From Planococcus chinensis (GTDB lineage Bacteria; Bacillota; Bacilli; Bacillales_A; Planococcaceae): a stretch of 64,000 nucleotides of DNA. Under the pieces are notes generated by a model. That model was not told the DNA's origin, did not search any database, and saw only the letters and a program-made list of their open reading frames with translations. The position numbers and the translations under genes were made by a program. The stretch spans positions 124,001 to 188,000 of the forward strand of contig NZ_JABWTK010000003.1 of assembly GCF_020071995.1 (NCBI RefSeq), given 5' to 3'. Every line of letters begins with the position of its first letter. Within the stretch, counting starts at the first letter, position 1. Positions 55,393 to 63,339 of the stretch are shown here, piece by piece.

Positions 55393-56451
55393 ATGAAATA
55401 TGGGTTTTGGCTGCCGATTTTCGGCGGATGGCTACGCAATGTAGAAGATGAGAAGATGCCGGCAACATTTGATTATGCCAAACAAGTCGTACAGTCAGCT
55501 GAAAAATGGGGCTACGATACCACCTTGATCGCTGAACTGAACTTGAACGATATAAAAGGGATGGAAGCCGATTCACTGGAAGCTTGGTCTACAGCGGCTG
55601 CCTTGGCAGCTGTAACGGAGAAAATCGAAATCATGACAGCGATCCGCCCGGCTTTCCACAATCCGGCTGTCACAGCCAAAATGGCCGCCAATATTGACCG
55701 GATTTCAAATGGCCGTTTTACACTGAACGTCGTGTCCGCTTGGTGGGCAGAAGAAGCACGCCAGTACGGCGGGCAATTCACCGAGCACGATGAGCGGTAT
55801 GACCGCACAGACGAATTTTTACAAGTCGTCAAAGGCATGTGGACCGAAAAGGAATTTTCTTTTAAAGGAAAGTACTACGATATCCAGAACGCACGCTTGG
55901 AGCCGAAACCGGTCCAAACACCCAATCCGATTCTTTACGCTGGCGGAGAAAGTCCGCGCGGCAAAAAGTCGATTGTGGAGTCGTGTGATGCGTACGTTAT
56001 GCATGGCGGCACGGTAGAAGAAATCAAAGCAAAAGTTGAAGACATGAAAAAGCTGCGCGAAGAAGCCGGAAAAGCGCCGCTGCAATCGTTCGGCATGGCC
56101 GCTTATGTGGTTTGCCGTGATACCGAAGAAGAAGTGAAAGCGGAATATGCCCGCATCGTCGATATGAAAGATGCCAGCGGCTATGTCGGCTACAACGATT
56201 TTGTTTCAAAATCACAATTGGAACAGCAAGTGAAGCTGGAGGACTATTCCGTATCGAACCGCGGCTTGCGCCCGAATTTGATCGGTACACCGGAACAGAT
56301 TGCCGACCGTATTCTGGCTTACGAAGAAGCGGGACTGGATTTGCTGCTGCTGCAATTCTCGCCGCAGCTGGAAGAAATGGAACGCTTTTCGAAACAGGTA
56401 ATGCCGCTGGTAGAAGAGAAACGGCGAGCTTTGGAAACATTGTCTAATTAG
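55393..56451 (+). CDS. sfnG: SfnG-like FMNH2-dependent sulfone/sulfonate monooxygenase
   Basis: 352 aa LLM-class TIM barrel. FGFWLPIFGGWLRNV-type N terminus (YGFWLPIFGGWLRNVEDEKM), TLIAELNLNDIKG, RFTLNVVSAWWAEEARQYGG and LLQFSPQLEEMERF agree closely with dimethylsulfone monooxygenase SfnG and alkanesulfonate monooxygenase SsuD. It would release sulfite or methanesulfinate for sulphur scavenging, using FMNH2 from a separate reductase. ATG 55393 is preferred to 55387 for spacing from AGGGAG. The ATP-grasp gene follows 11 bases later. Confidence 0.82.
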   Translation: MKYGFWLPIFGGWLRNVEDEKMPATFDYAKQVVQSAEKWGYDTTLIAELNLNDIKGMEADSLEAWSTAAALAAVTEKIEIMTAIRPAFHNPAVTAKMAANIDRISNGRFTLNVVSAWWAEEARQYGGQFTEHDERYDRTDEFLQVVKGMWTEKEFSFKGKYYDIQNARLEPKPVQTPNPILYAGGESPRGKKSIVESCDAYVMHGGTVEEIKAKVEDMKKLREEAGKAPLQSFGMAAYVVCRDTEEEVKAEYARIVDMKDASGYVGYNDFVSKSQLEQQVKLEDYSVSNRGLRPNLIGTPEQIADRILAYEEAGLDLLLLQFSPQLEEMERFSKQVMPLVEEKRRALETLSN

Positions 56452-56462
56452 GAGGAACCCAC

Positions 56463-57413
56463 ATGACTGAAAAAATATATGTAATTCACGAAAATGAAGA
56501 ATGGACAACACATCTTTTTAAACGCCTGGATGAATTGGAATTGCCATACGAAGACTGGTTTATCAATGAAGGCCTGGTCGACTTGACCGAAGCGCCGCCG
56601 GAAGGTGTATTTTACAGCCGGATGAGTGCGTCTTCTCATACAAGAGGGCACCGATACGCACCGGAATTGACGGAGTCCTTGCTTGCCTGGCTTGAGCACC
56701 ATGGCCGAAAAGTCTTTAACGGCAGCCGCGCTTTGCGTTTGGAAGTCAGCAAAGTCAATCAGTATATGGCATTGAACGCTGCCGGCATCCAAACACCGAA
56801 AACGATTGCTGCCAACGGCAAAGAGCAAATTGTGAAGGCAGCAGAAAAACTTGGCGAGTCTTCTTTCATCATTAAACACAACCGTGCCGGTAAAGGCCTT
56901 GGCGTGCAATTATTCCATTCAATGGAAGCTTTGCATGAATACTTGAACGGCGGCGGTTTTGAACCGTCAATCGACGGCATCACCCTGGTTCAGCAATATA
57001 TCCAGGCGCCGGAGCCGTTTATCACGCGCTGTGAATTTGTCGGCGGCAAGTTTGTCTATGCCGTACAAGTGGATACGTCAGAGGGCTTTGAATTGTGCCC
57101 CGCAGATGCATGCCGAATCGACGATTTGTTCTGCCCGGTTGGCGAACAAGTGGAAGAAAAACCGAAATTCCAAGTGGTGGAAGGATTCGATGATCCGATT
57201 CTTGCCAAATATGAAGAATTCCTTCGCCAAAACGGGATTGCAGTTGCGGGAATCGAGTTTATCCGCAATGCAGAAGGCGATATTTTCACATATGATGTCA
57301 ACACAAATACCAATTACAATGCAGATGCCGAAGCTGCTCATGGCACATACGGCATGTTGGAACTTGCAACCTTCCTTGGCAAAGAGCTAAAAGGCGCAAA
57401 AGTTACTGCATAA
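56463..57413 (+). CDS. RimK-like ATP-grasp ligase
   Basis: 316 aa. ATP-grasp features: the lysine strand SFIIKHNRAGKGLGVQLF with its Gly-rich loop, TLVQQYIQAPEPFITRCEFV, and the Mg-binding end GIEFIRNAEGDIFTYDVNTN. N-terminal 100 residues have a RimK/GshB pre-ATP fold (GVFYSRMSASSHTRGH). Family members join a carboxylate to an amine via an acyl-phosphate. It forms a two-gene operon with the SfnG-like enzyme (AGGAGG 7 bases before ATG). The acceptor and the reason for the pairing are unknown. Confidence 0.88.
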   Translation: MTEKIYVIHENEEWTTHLFKRLDELELPYEDWFINEGLVDLTEAPPEGVFYSRMSASSHTRGHRYAPELTESLLAWLEHHGRKVFNGSRALRLEVSKVNQYMALNAAGIQTPKTIAANGKEQIVKAAEKLGESSFIIKHNRAGKGLGVQLFHSMEALHEYLNGGGFEPSIDGITLVQQYIQAPEPFITRCEFVGGKFVYAVQVDTSEGFELCPADACRIDDLFCPVGEQVEEKPKFQVVEGFDDPILAKYEEFLRQNGIAVAGIEFIRNAEGDIFTYDVNTNTNYNADAEAAHGTYGMLELATFLGKELKGAKVTA

Positions 57414-57420
57414 AGCACGG

Positions 57421-57449
57421 GCATCGCTGAAATCAGCGATGCTTTTTTT
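57421..57449 (+). terminator. Terminator of the monooxygenase/ATP-grasp operon
   Basis: Perfect 10-bp stem GCATCGCTGA / TCAGCGATGC and seven T. Confidence 0.93.
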
Positions 57450-57511
57450 GGTTTAAGGCGAATGGGTTAAGGGGAAAATTAAGTAACGGGATTTAATCGA
57501 GAAAGGAATGG

Positions 57512-57706
57512 ATGATTATGGAGAAAGAACGCAATGAGGAAGAGCTAGTCGAAGCCGAAGAGCTGGAAGAAGAAGCAGCGGAGCCGGCGGAAGACGATTC
57601 GCGTTTTGATAAGATCTACAGCAAGGTGGCTTCAAACCGCTATGAAAATCTGCGGACAAGCTATATTGAAAATAAGGCAAAAGAACTTCGGAAAAGAAAA
57701 AAGTAA
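57512..57706 (+). CDS. Small acidic-basic hypothetical protein (64 aa)
   Basis: Very acidic N-terminal half (EEELVEAEELEEEAAEPAED) and a basic C-terminal half ending ELRKRKK, without hydrophobic segment. AAAGGA precedes either ATG 57512 or 57518. A GTTTAA with GGGGAA 14 bases downstream (57451-57476) may be a weak SigB promoter. Family not recognised. Confidence 0.65.
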   Translation: MIMEKERNEEELVEAEELEEEAAEPAEDDSRFDKIYSKVASNRYENLRTSYIENKAKELRKRKK

Positions 57707-57742
57707 AGGTCGGGTGCCGGTGCACTCAATCTTTACTTTTTT
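57697..57742. terminator. Bidirectional terminator over two stop codons
   Basis: 12-bp stem AAAAAAGTAAAG / CTTTACTTTTTT with a 22-nt loop that contains a small GC hairpin; covers the ends of both convergent small genes. Confidence 0.8.
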
Positions 57743-58025
57743 CTGCTTCTTCCGCTACTACGAAAGCCAAGTCGTCGTTTCCGAAAATCTGTAAAACTTC
57801 CAGCATAGTTGCGGTACCGACTTCAATTTCTGCCGGATCTGTTTTCGTTTCTTCCACCACGTTCAAAAGCGCCTCATTTGCAGGCTGATGCGGATAAGCA
57901 CGTGTATACAGCGCAACAGGATCAAGGTCGTGGTTGTGGCACCAATGCACAAAGAGGCGAATCATCGTGTCTTCATCCTGCTGGTATTTCTTGATGATGT
58001 ATTCATCGCGGTTTTCAAATTCCAT
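57726..58025 (-). CDS. Conserved-looking hypothetical protein (99 aa)
   Basis: Starts MEFENRDEYIIKKYQQDEDT with AAAGGATG as binding site; the longer frame upstream lacks one. Helical, soluble, with HWCHNHDLDPVALYTRAYPH and an acidic C-terminal part. No recognised family; no signal peptide. Confidence 0.7.
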   Translation of the reverse strand: MEFENRDEYIIKKYQQDEDTMIRLFVHWCHNHDLDPVALYTRAYPHQPANEALLNVVEETKTDPAEIEVGTATMLEVLQIFGNDDLAFVVAEEAEKSKD

Positions 58026-58158
58026 AAGGCACATCCTTTCACAGATTCTTTGTCCGTTATACCATATCCGGCGAGACAATTCGAGTGGATGCATGGACTT
58101 ATGCTGTTTTTTCCTCTAGAATGAAGCCGAGAGAAATGATAGCATCGGAGGGTAAAAA

Positions 58159-58839
58159 ATGAAATTACTTCAAGTGAGAAAGGGACAACTCGTCTATTTT
58201 AACAACGAGTTACATAAAGTCTACTCCGTGAAGCCGTTAGCGAAAAAATCCGTCTTGATGTTCCGGTTAAAAGACATGGAACAAGTAGCGAGCAAAGCAG
58301 AGCAGGTCTCGTACTACAAACCGAAACACCTGGATTCGTTCCTGTTCCTGGGAGCGCGTTATACGCTTCGGGACGATATTCCGGCAGAGCCAGGCGGCTA
58401 TATTTTCATCACAAAGCCGGATCCGGATTACATGGACCATTATTCGCTGAATGAATTTGAAAAAGTCGAATCGGTCGAAGGAAAAGACGTAGTGACCACA
58501 CGCCAAAATACGGTGAAGTTCAAGGAATTCTTTGTCATGGTGCCGGGCGAAGAACCAGGCAGCAATGACATCACGTATTTGGACAAATCAAAAGTCGCAC
58601 CTGAACAATTGGAAGAAGACGCCCAATTGGAAGAAAAGCTGAGAGAAGAAAATGCAATCAAGCCTTCTATCGGAGACGTTTACTTAAACTTGGATAACGG
58701 GGCAATGGCAATGGTCATTGCAATCGAACAAGACATTGTCACCATGGGAACAGGCGACAAACTGACTTTCCACGCCTTATACAAATCCGACAGCTGGAAT
58801 TACTTGTATTCTCTTAACAGTACCGACAGCGACCTGTAA
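58159..58839 (+). CDS. Hypothetical protein with EF-P-like N-terminal domain
   Basis: 226 aa. Residues 1-50 (LQVRKGQLVYFNNELHKVYS, then LMFRLKDMEQVASK) resemble the KOW-like N-terminal domain of elongation factor P, but the EF-P lysine loop and the two OB domains are not recognisable. Middle and C-terminal parts (GDVYLNLDNGAMAMVIAIEQ) look like a second small beta domain after an acidic linker. No membrane segment. GAGGGTAAAAA precedes the ATG. Function unknown. Confidence 0.7.
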   Translation: MKLLQVRKGQLVYFNNELHKVYSVKPLAKKSVLMFRLKDMEQVASKAEQVSYYKPKHLDSFLFLGARYTLRDDIPAEPGGYIFITKPDPDYMDHYSLNEFEKVESVEGKDVVTTRQNTVKFKEFFVMVPGEEPGSNDITYLDKSKVAPEQLEEDAQLEEKLREENAIKPSIGDVYLNLDNGAMAMVIAIEQDIVTMGTGDKLTFHALYKSDSWNYLYSLNSTDSDL

Positions 58840-58851
58840 GCAAGAAGACTT

Positions 58852-58881
58852 AAAAAGGATGGCCCTTGGGCCATCCTTTTT
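58852..58881. terminator. Bidirectional terminator
   Basis: Perfect 14-bp stem AAAAAGGATGGCCC / GGGCCATCCTTTTT with a 2-nt centre; shared by two convergent genes. Confidence 0.93.
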
Positions 58882-58885
58882 GCTT

Positions 58886-59581
58886 TTATTCGGGTTCAAC
58901 GATATGGAATTCCTTCAGCATCGCATAGAAGCGGGCACCGTGTCCTTCGGCTGCTTCAAGGAAATAGCGTTCGGTGATGACGAAACTTCCGGATTGGCCG
59001 TTGCTGATGACGTAGGCATGGACGACCGGGTCATTCCATTGCTGACCGCCATTCGCAATGCCGTGAAGCTGGTAGCCTTCTACCGGTTCCGTCACCTGCT
59101 CGACTTCTCGCAAATCCGGAAATTCCACTTTCAATTCGGCTTCAAATTCCTCCACTAAAACTTCCGGTGCGGTATCCGGCACTTGTTCGATGGTCATGGA
59201 CACTTCCGGGAAATTCTCGGGAAGGGCTTCTTTAGTGGTAATGGCATCCGGGCTATCGCCTTCGCCGCTCACCATTTTGTAGCGCTCTTCATCAATGTAA
59301 ATGACGTAAGCGCAATCTTTTCCTTTGTTTAAGTGCATGATCACTTTTTCTTCCATGCCTTCAATTTGGACAACGACTTCTTTTTCTTCTTCAAAATTTT
59401 CTTTAGTTGATGCTTTTCCCTCTTTTTCTCCGGCTTCGACTTTGTTGCCATCGGCTGACAGGCCATCTTCAGATTGCACACTTTCTTTCAACGGATTGTT
59501 CCATATGTCGCTTTGAAAACTAAATAGCACGAGCAGAACGGCAGCTGCAGCAAACAAGAAGAGAAACATGGTTTTTTTCAT
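58886..59581 (-). CDS. Exported or membrane-anchored hypothetical protein
   Basis: 231 aa. N-terminal hydrophobic segment MKKTMFLFLFAAAAVLLVLF without a lipobox cysteine, then an acidic linker and an alpha/beta domain (VQIEGMEEKVIMHLNKGKDC, then AYVIYIDEERYKMVSGEG and GYQLHGIANGGQQWNDPVVH). Probably a signal anchor with the domain outside. Family not recognised. Single gene. Confidence 0.75.
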   Translation of the reverse strand: MKKTMFLFLFAAAAVLLVLFSFQSDIWNNPLKESVQSEDGLSADGNKVEAGEKEGKASTKENFEEEKEVVVQIEGMEEKVIMHLNKGKDCAYVIYIDEERYKMVSGEGDSPDAITTKEALPENFPEVSMTIEQVPDTAPEVLVEEFEAELKVEFPDLREVEQVTEPVEGYQLHGIANGGQQWNDPVVHAYVISNGQSGSFVITERYFLEAAEGHGARFYAMLKEFHIVEPE

Positions 59582-59632
59582 GGTAGCTAACCCCTTTCTT
59601 CTATTGCCCCGTGCAGGGTTCTCCAGTGTTAT

Positions 59633-60898
59633 TTACACAACAGTGTTTTGGATTTCCAATGGAATTAAGGCCTTGGTCCGGTCAATGAATACAAAGGCGT
59701 CATAGCGGCTTGCGATGCGGGAAGGGACGTAATTGCCGTACGCTTCATGTTCCGGATTGTAGACGACTCCAATTGCCCGGTGTCCGGTCCAGCGGTCGAA
59801 GGAGGAAAAGTTGCCGGAATCGAACAGCAGGTATTTATCGTGGGCGCCGGTGCGGTGCAGAATTTCTTCCCACGAGTTAATGCGGGCAGGAGGGACCGCC
59901 ATCACTTCATACGGAACGCCCCAGGATTGGGAGGCAATGACGGTGCCTTCATATGTGCCAAAGCCGACCGCAAAAACGTCTTCCGGCCGGTTTTGTTCAC
60001 GGAGGACCTGTCCGACATTCAGCATGCCGTCATTTCGCATATCGGTTGCCCTCGCATCGCCGATATGGGTATTGTGTTCCCAAATGATGATCTTGGCGTC
60101 TTTTCCGTGATAATCACGGACTTCGTTGATCGCTTCAACCATATGTTCATCCCGGATGTTCCAGGATATTTTGCCGCTCTTGACCATGGCCCGGTAGTAA
60201 TCTTCCGCGTTTTTTGTAACCAATGCATTGATTTCCAAGTTGAGTCCGTTTTCTTGTTCGTCCCGGTATTGCTCTTCGTTTGCCCGTATGGAAGCCAGCA
60301 GTTTCGACACTTCGTCCACGCAAACGGTGGAGAAGTTCGCTGAAGAGATGGCGTAGCCTTCCGGTTCCCGGTTGAATGGCTCAAAGCAGGAAAAAGCTTT
60401 TTTCGCGAGTTCCAGGTCGGCCCCGGTCGGGTTGGTATGGGTCAGGTAATGGACAACCTCATCCATGGATTCCCACAAGCTGTAAATATCAATGCCATAA
60501 AATCCGGTTTTTGTTGCGCTATGTTCATTATGCAGTTTCAGCCAATCGATAAACTCTGCAATTTCTTCGTTGGCCCACATCCAGGTCGGCCAACGGGTAA
60601 AAGCCTGCAGCACTTCATGCGCCGTTTTTCCGCTATGCCCATAGCCTTTTATGAAGCGATTGACTTGCTGGGAAGATGGCCAGTCGCCTTCTACCGCAAT
60701 GAGTGAAAAGCCTTTTTCCTGAATCAAGCGTTTGGATAATTCTGCACGGACCGTATAAAACTCGGAAGTTCCATGGCTTGCTTCTCCAAGCATGACAATT
60801 TTGGCGTCGCCAATTGCTTCAATAATCGGCGATAAGTCTGCGGGAGAATCAAATGGTTGGGCGTGTATTCTGACCGCTTCTTCAAGTGATTGTTCCAC
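59633..60898 (-). CDS. Erythromycin-esterase-family hydrolase
   Basis: 421 aa. EreA/EreB-like fold: KIVMLGEASHGTSEFYTVRA with the catalytic histidine, FSLIAVEGDWPSSQQVNRFI, KIIIWEHNTHIGDAR and FAVGFGTYEGTVIA. GTG start 60898 with AAAGGAG eight bases before. Most members of this broad family do not confer macrolide resistance, so the substrate should be left open. Monocistronic. Confidence 0.88.
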   Translation of the reverse strand: MEQSLEEAVRIHAQPFDSPADLSPIIEAIGDAKIVMLGEASHGTSEFYTVRAELSKRLIQEKGFSLIAVEGDWPSSQQVNRFIKGYGHSGKTAHEVLQAFTRWPTWMWANEEIAEFIDWLKLHNEHSATKTGFYGIDIYSLWESMDEVVHYLTHTNPTGADLELAKKAFSCFEPFNREPEGYAISSANFSTVCVDEVSKLLASIRANEEQYRDEQENGLNLEINALVTKNAEDYYRAMVKSGKISWNIRDEHMVEAINEVRDYHGKDAKIIIWEHNTHIGDARATDMRNDGMLNVGQVLREQNRPEDVFAVGFGTYEGTVIASQSWGVPYEVMAVPPARINSWEEILHRTGAHDKYLLFDSGNFSSFDRWTGHRAIGVVYNPEHEAYGNYVPSRIASRYDAFVFIDRTKALIPLEIQNTVV

Positions 60899-60982
60899 GT
60901 GGAAAACTCCTTTCCAGCTCGCTTGTTACTCCTACTGTTCCCGCATCTGCACATCTAAAACAAGAGCTGGAAAAAGACAAAT

Positions 60983-61010
60983 AAAAAACACCTGCTAAAA
61001 AGCAGGTGCC
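60983..61010 (-). terminator. Terminator of the small acetyltransferase gene
   Basis: On the minus strand: CACCTGCT, TTTT loop, AGCAGGTG, then a T run. Confidence 0.88.
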
Positions 61011-61013
61011 GAA

Positions 61014-61283
61014 TTATTTTGCTAAGACATCTTGAAATTCGGGAGTTTTTTCAATAACAGAGTGAGCGAATGGGCATTGCGGATCAATGGTTTTTCCTTC
61101 ATTGCGTGCATATTGCACGACTTGCTCGACCAGTTTTTTTCCCATGCCTTGCCCTTCCAGCTGCGGCGAAACTTCGGTGTGGTCCACCGTCAATACATCA
61201 CCATTTGGTACATACGAAATAAATCCAAGTTCCTCTGAATCTTTCACGACGACGAATCGATTATTGTCTTGTTTGATATCCAT
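61014..61283 (-). CDS. Minimal GNAT acetyltransferase (YjdJ type)
   Basis: 89 aa: HTEVSPQLEGQGMGKKLVEQ is the acetyl-CoA loop, followed by VVQYARNEGKTIDPQCPFAH with the conserved CPFA. These one-domain GNATs lack the usual C-terminal half and have unknown acceptors. AAAGGAGG precedes the ATG. Confidence 0.88.
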   Translation of the reverse strand: MDIKQDNNRFVVVKDSEELGFISYVPNGDVLTVDHTEVSPQLEGQGMGKKLVEQVVQYARNEGKTIDPQCPFAHSVIEKTPEFQDVLAK

Positions 61284-61457
61284 TCAGCTGCCTCCTTTGA
61301 TTTGCTTTCCTTTCTGTATTCCCGGTTTGGCAGAAGTTATTCAAGTACTTGGGTTTGTTTGGAAAAAGAATTGAATTTTCAGTCTGGGAAGATCATACTG
61401 TGGGCATAAAGCCAGTGAGGAGTAAGTTCAAGTCAAGCGTAAAAGGAGGGAAGCTTC

Positions 61458-62387
61458 ATGGAGAGCATGATTCAAACCGAATACTTGTCAAAGCATTACA
61501 AAGGCTTCCGTGCAGTTGATGAAGTTTCGTTGGAAGTCGGAAAAGGCGAAATTTACGGCTTTATCGGCCTAAACGGTTCAGGAAAGACGACCACCATCCG
61601 CATGTTGCTCGGCATGATCCGGCCGACTTCTGGGCGCTGCTACTTAAGCGGGCAGCAAGTGAAATTATCAAACTACAGTTTATGGGAGAAAGTAGGCTAT
61701 CTGGTGGAAACGCCATATGCGTATCCGGAATTGACCGTAAACGAAAATCTAGAGATCTTTCGCCGGCTTCGCAAAATTCCTGACTCTCAGGCTGTGCCGA
61801 GGGTCATTGAGCAGCTCCAGCTCGCTGCGTATACCGACAGGAAAGCAAAACATCTCTCTTTAGGCAATGCTCAGCGTCTCGGAATTGCCAAAGCCCTGTT
61901 GCACAATCCCGATATTTTAATCCTGGATGAACCGGTCAACGGGTTGGATCCTGCAGGCATCGTTGAAGTGCGGGAACTTCTTCAGCATTTGGCCATGAAT
62001 GAAAAAAAGACGATTTTCATCTCCAGCCATCTGCTGAGCGAAGTGGCAAAAGTCGCCAATAAAATCGGCATCATCCATGAAGGCAAGTTGCTGCAGGAAA
62101 TGGAGTCGACAGAACTCAACAGGCTCTTAAAACAGCGTTTGATTCTGGATGCCCGGCGAAAAGATCTAGCACAATCGATTTTGTCGGAGGCTGGCATCCA
62201 TAGCTTTTTAAACGCAAAAGGATTGATTGAAAGCTATGATACGAATGCAATCCACTATCCGAACGATATCGCCCGCTTGCTGGTTAAACAAGGATGTCCA
62301 CCAACCCGGATGATGGTGGAAGAAGAGGATCTCGAGTCGTATTTCTTAAGGGCAATCGGCAGGAAAGGGGCGGAGCATGATGAGTAA
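61458..62387 (+). CDS. ABC transporter ATP-binding protein (BcrA/drug-export type)
   Basis: 309 aa. Walker A GLNGSGKTTT, Q-loop GYLVETPYAYPELTV, signature LSLGNAQRLGIAKAL (the usual LSGGQ is altered to LSLGN), Walker B ILILDEPVNGLDPAG, H-loop ISSHLL. C-terminal extension of about 90 residues as in antibiotic exporters. AAAGGAGGG is the binding site. Its end overlaps the permease gene by 11 bases. Exports an unknown compound, if the permease is functional. Confidence 0.92.
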   Translation: MESMIQTEYLSKHYKGFRAVDEVSLEVGKGEIYGFIGLNGSGKTTTIRMLLGMIRPTSGRCYLSGQQVKLSNYSLWEKVGYLVETPYAYPELTVNENLEIFRRLRKIPDSQAVPRVIEQLQLAAYTDRKAKHLSLGNAQRLGIAKALLHNPDILILDEPVNGLDPAGIVEVRELLQHLAMNEKKTIFISSHLLSEVAKVANKIGIIHEGKLLQEMESTELNRLLKQRLILDARRKDLAQSILSEAGIHSFLNAKGLIESYDTNAIHYPNDIARLLVKQGCPPTRMMVEEEDLESYFLRAIGRKGAEHDE

Positions 62388-63158
62388 TTTATGGGTGGCG
62401 TTTTGGGCCGAAAACATGAAAGTCCGCAAATCCAAAATGATTTGGGTGACGTTTGCTGCATTTACTGTGGCTCCGTTAATGGCTGGTTTTTTCATGTTCA
62501 TCTTGAAGAACCCGGATTTGGCAGAAAGTTCCGGCTTGGTAGGGGCAAAGCGCAGATTCTGGGAGAGGCGAATTGGCCGGCTTATTTCAGTATGCTGGCG
62601 CAAATCATTGCTGTCGGAGGAATTCTGGTCTTCGGCTTTGTGACGAGTTGGGTATTTGGAAGAGAATACACCGACCGCACGCTGAAAGATTTGCTGGCTC
62701 TCCCTTACCGCCGGACGACCATCGCAGCGGCTAAGTTTTTCACCGTTTTTGCCACCGCGCTATTATTAAGCATCCATGTAGCGGTCGTTGGTATACTGCT
62801 CGGCTTTCTTATCGGTCTTCCAGGCTGGTCAAGGTCTAGTTTGAGTGATGGATTAATCGTACTGCTTGTTACGACTCTGCTTACCATCGCGCTTAGCACA
62901 CCTGCCGCTTTTGTTGCCTGCTGGGGGAAGGGTTATCTTGCACCGCTTGGTTTTGTCATTTTCATGGTGGTGGTGGCCCAAGTAGTAGCGGCCATTGGCT
63001 ACGGCCAATATTTCCCTTGGGCAGTGCCGGCTCTATTCAGCGGCATTGCAGGAGAGGAGCCGACTTTACCATGGAGCAGCCTGCTGCTTATCCTATTGAC
63101 CAGTATGGCAGGGATTGGAGCGACATTTAGCTGGTGGCTATGGGCCGATCATCAATAA
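62377..63158 (+). pseudogene. ABC-2 type permease, frameshifted
   Basis: The reading frame starts at ATG 62377 (MMSNLWVAFWAENMKVRKSK) and stops at 62643 after a change of sense. The correct continuation is in the -1 frame from about 62547-62550: ...AESSGLVGAK then AQILGEANWPAYFSMLAQII, running to 63158 with several membrane helices typical of BcrB-like permeases. One A missing from GCAAAGCG (AAA instead of AAAA) would restore a 260-aa protein. Either a true loss-of-function mutation or a sequencing error in a short A run. No slippery heptamer supports programmed frameshifting. Confidence 0.85.
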
Positions 63159-63232
63159 AAAAATCAATATCAGAAGGAAGCTTTTAACTTTTGTCTGGTT
63201 TTATTTAAAGACCATAAAAGCCGATTTTTTAA

Positions 63233-63262
63233 ACGAAAAAAAACTCCTGAAATTCAGGAGTT
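63233..63262 (-). terminator. Terminator of the EAL-domain gene
   Basis: On the minus strand: AACTCCTG / CAGGAGTT stem with AATTT-type loop and eight T after it. Confidence 0.88.
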
Positions 63263-63339
63263 GAGGTTCAAATTGGAAAAAATGAAAACGGAACGGTGTA
63301 CTTGGCTTTTCCTGTCTGGTGCAGGTGACTGGCATAGGG

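Noticed and set aside
59633-60898. Macrolide resistance gene
   Set aside because: The EreA/B-like fold alone does not show resistance; most chromosomal members have other or unknown substrates.
62377-63158. Programmed -1 frameshift in the ABC permease
   Set aside because: Only three A precede the G, no X-XXY-YYZ heptamer and no clear downstream stem; a simple deletion explains the data better.
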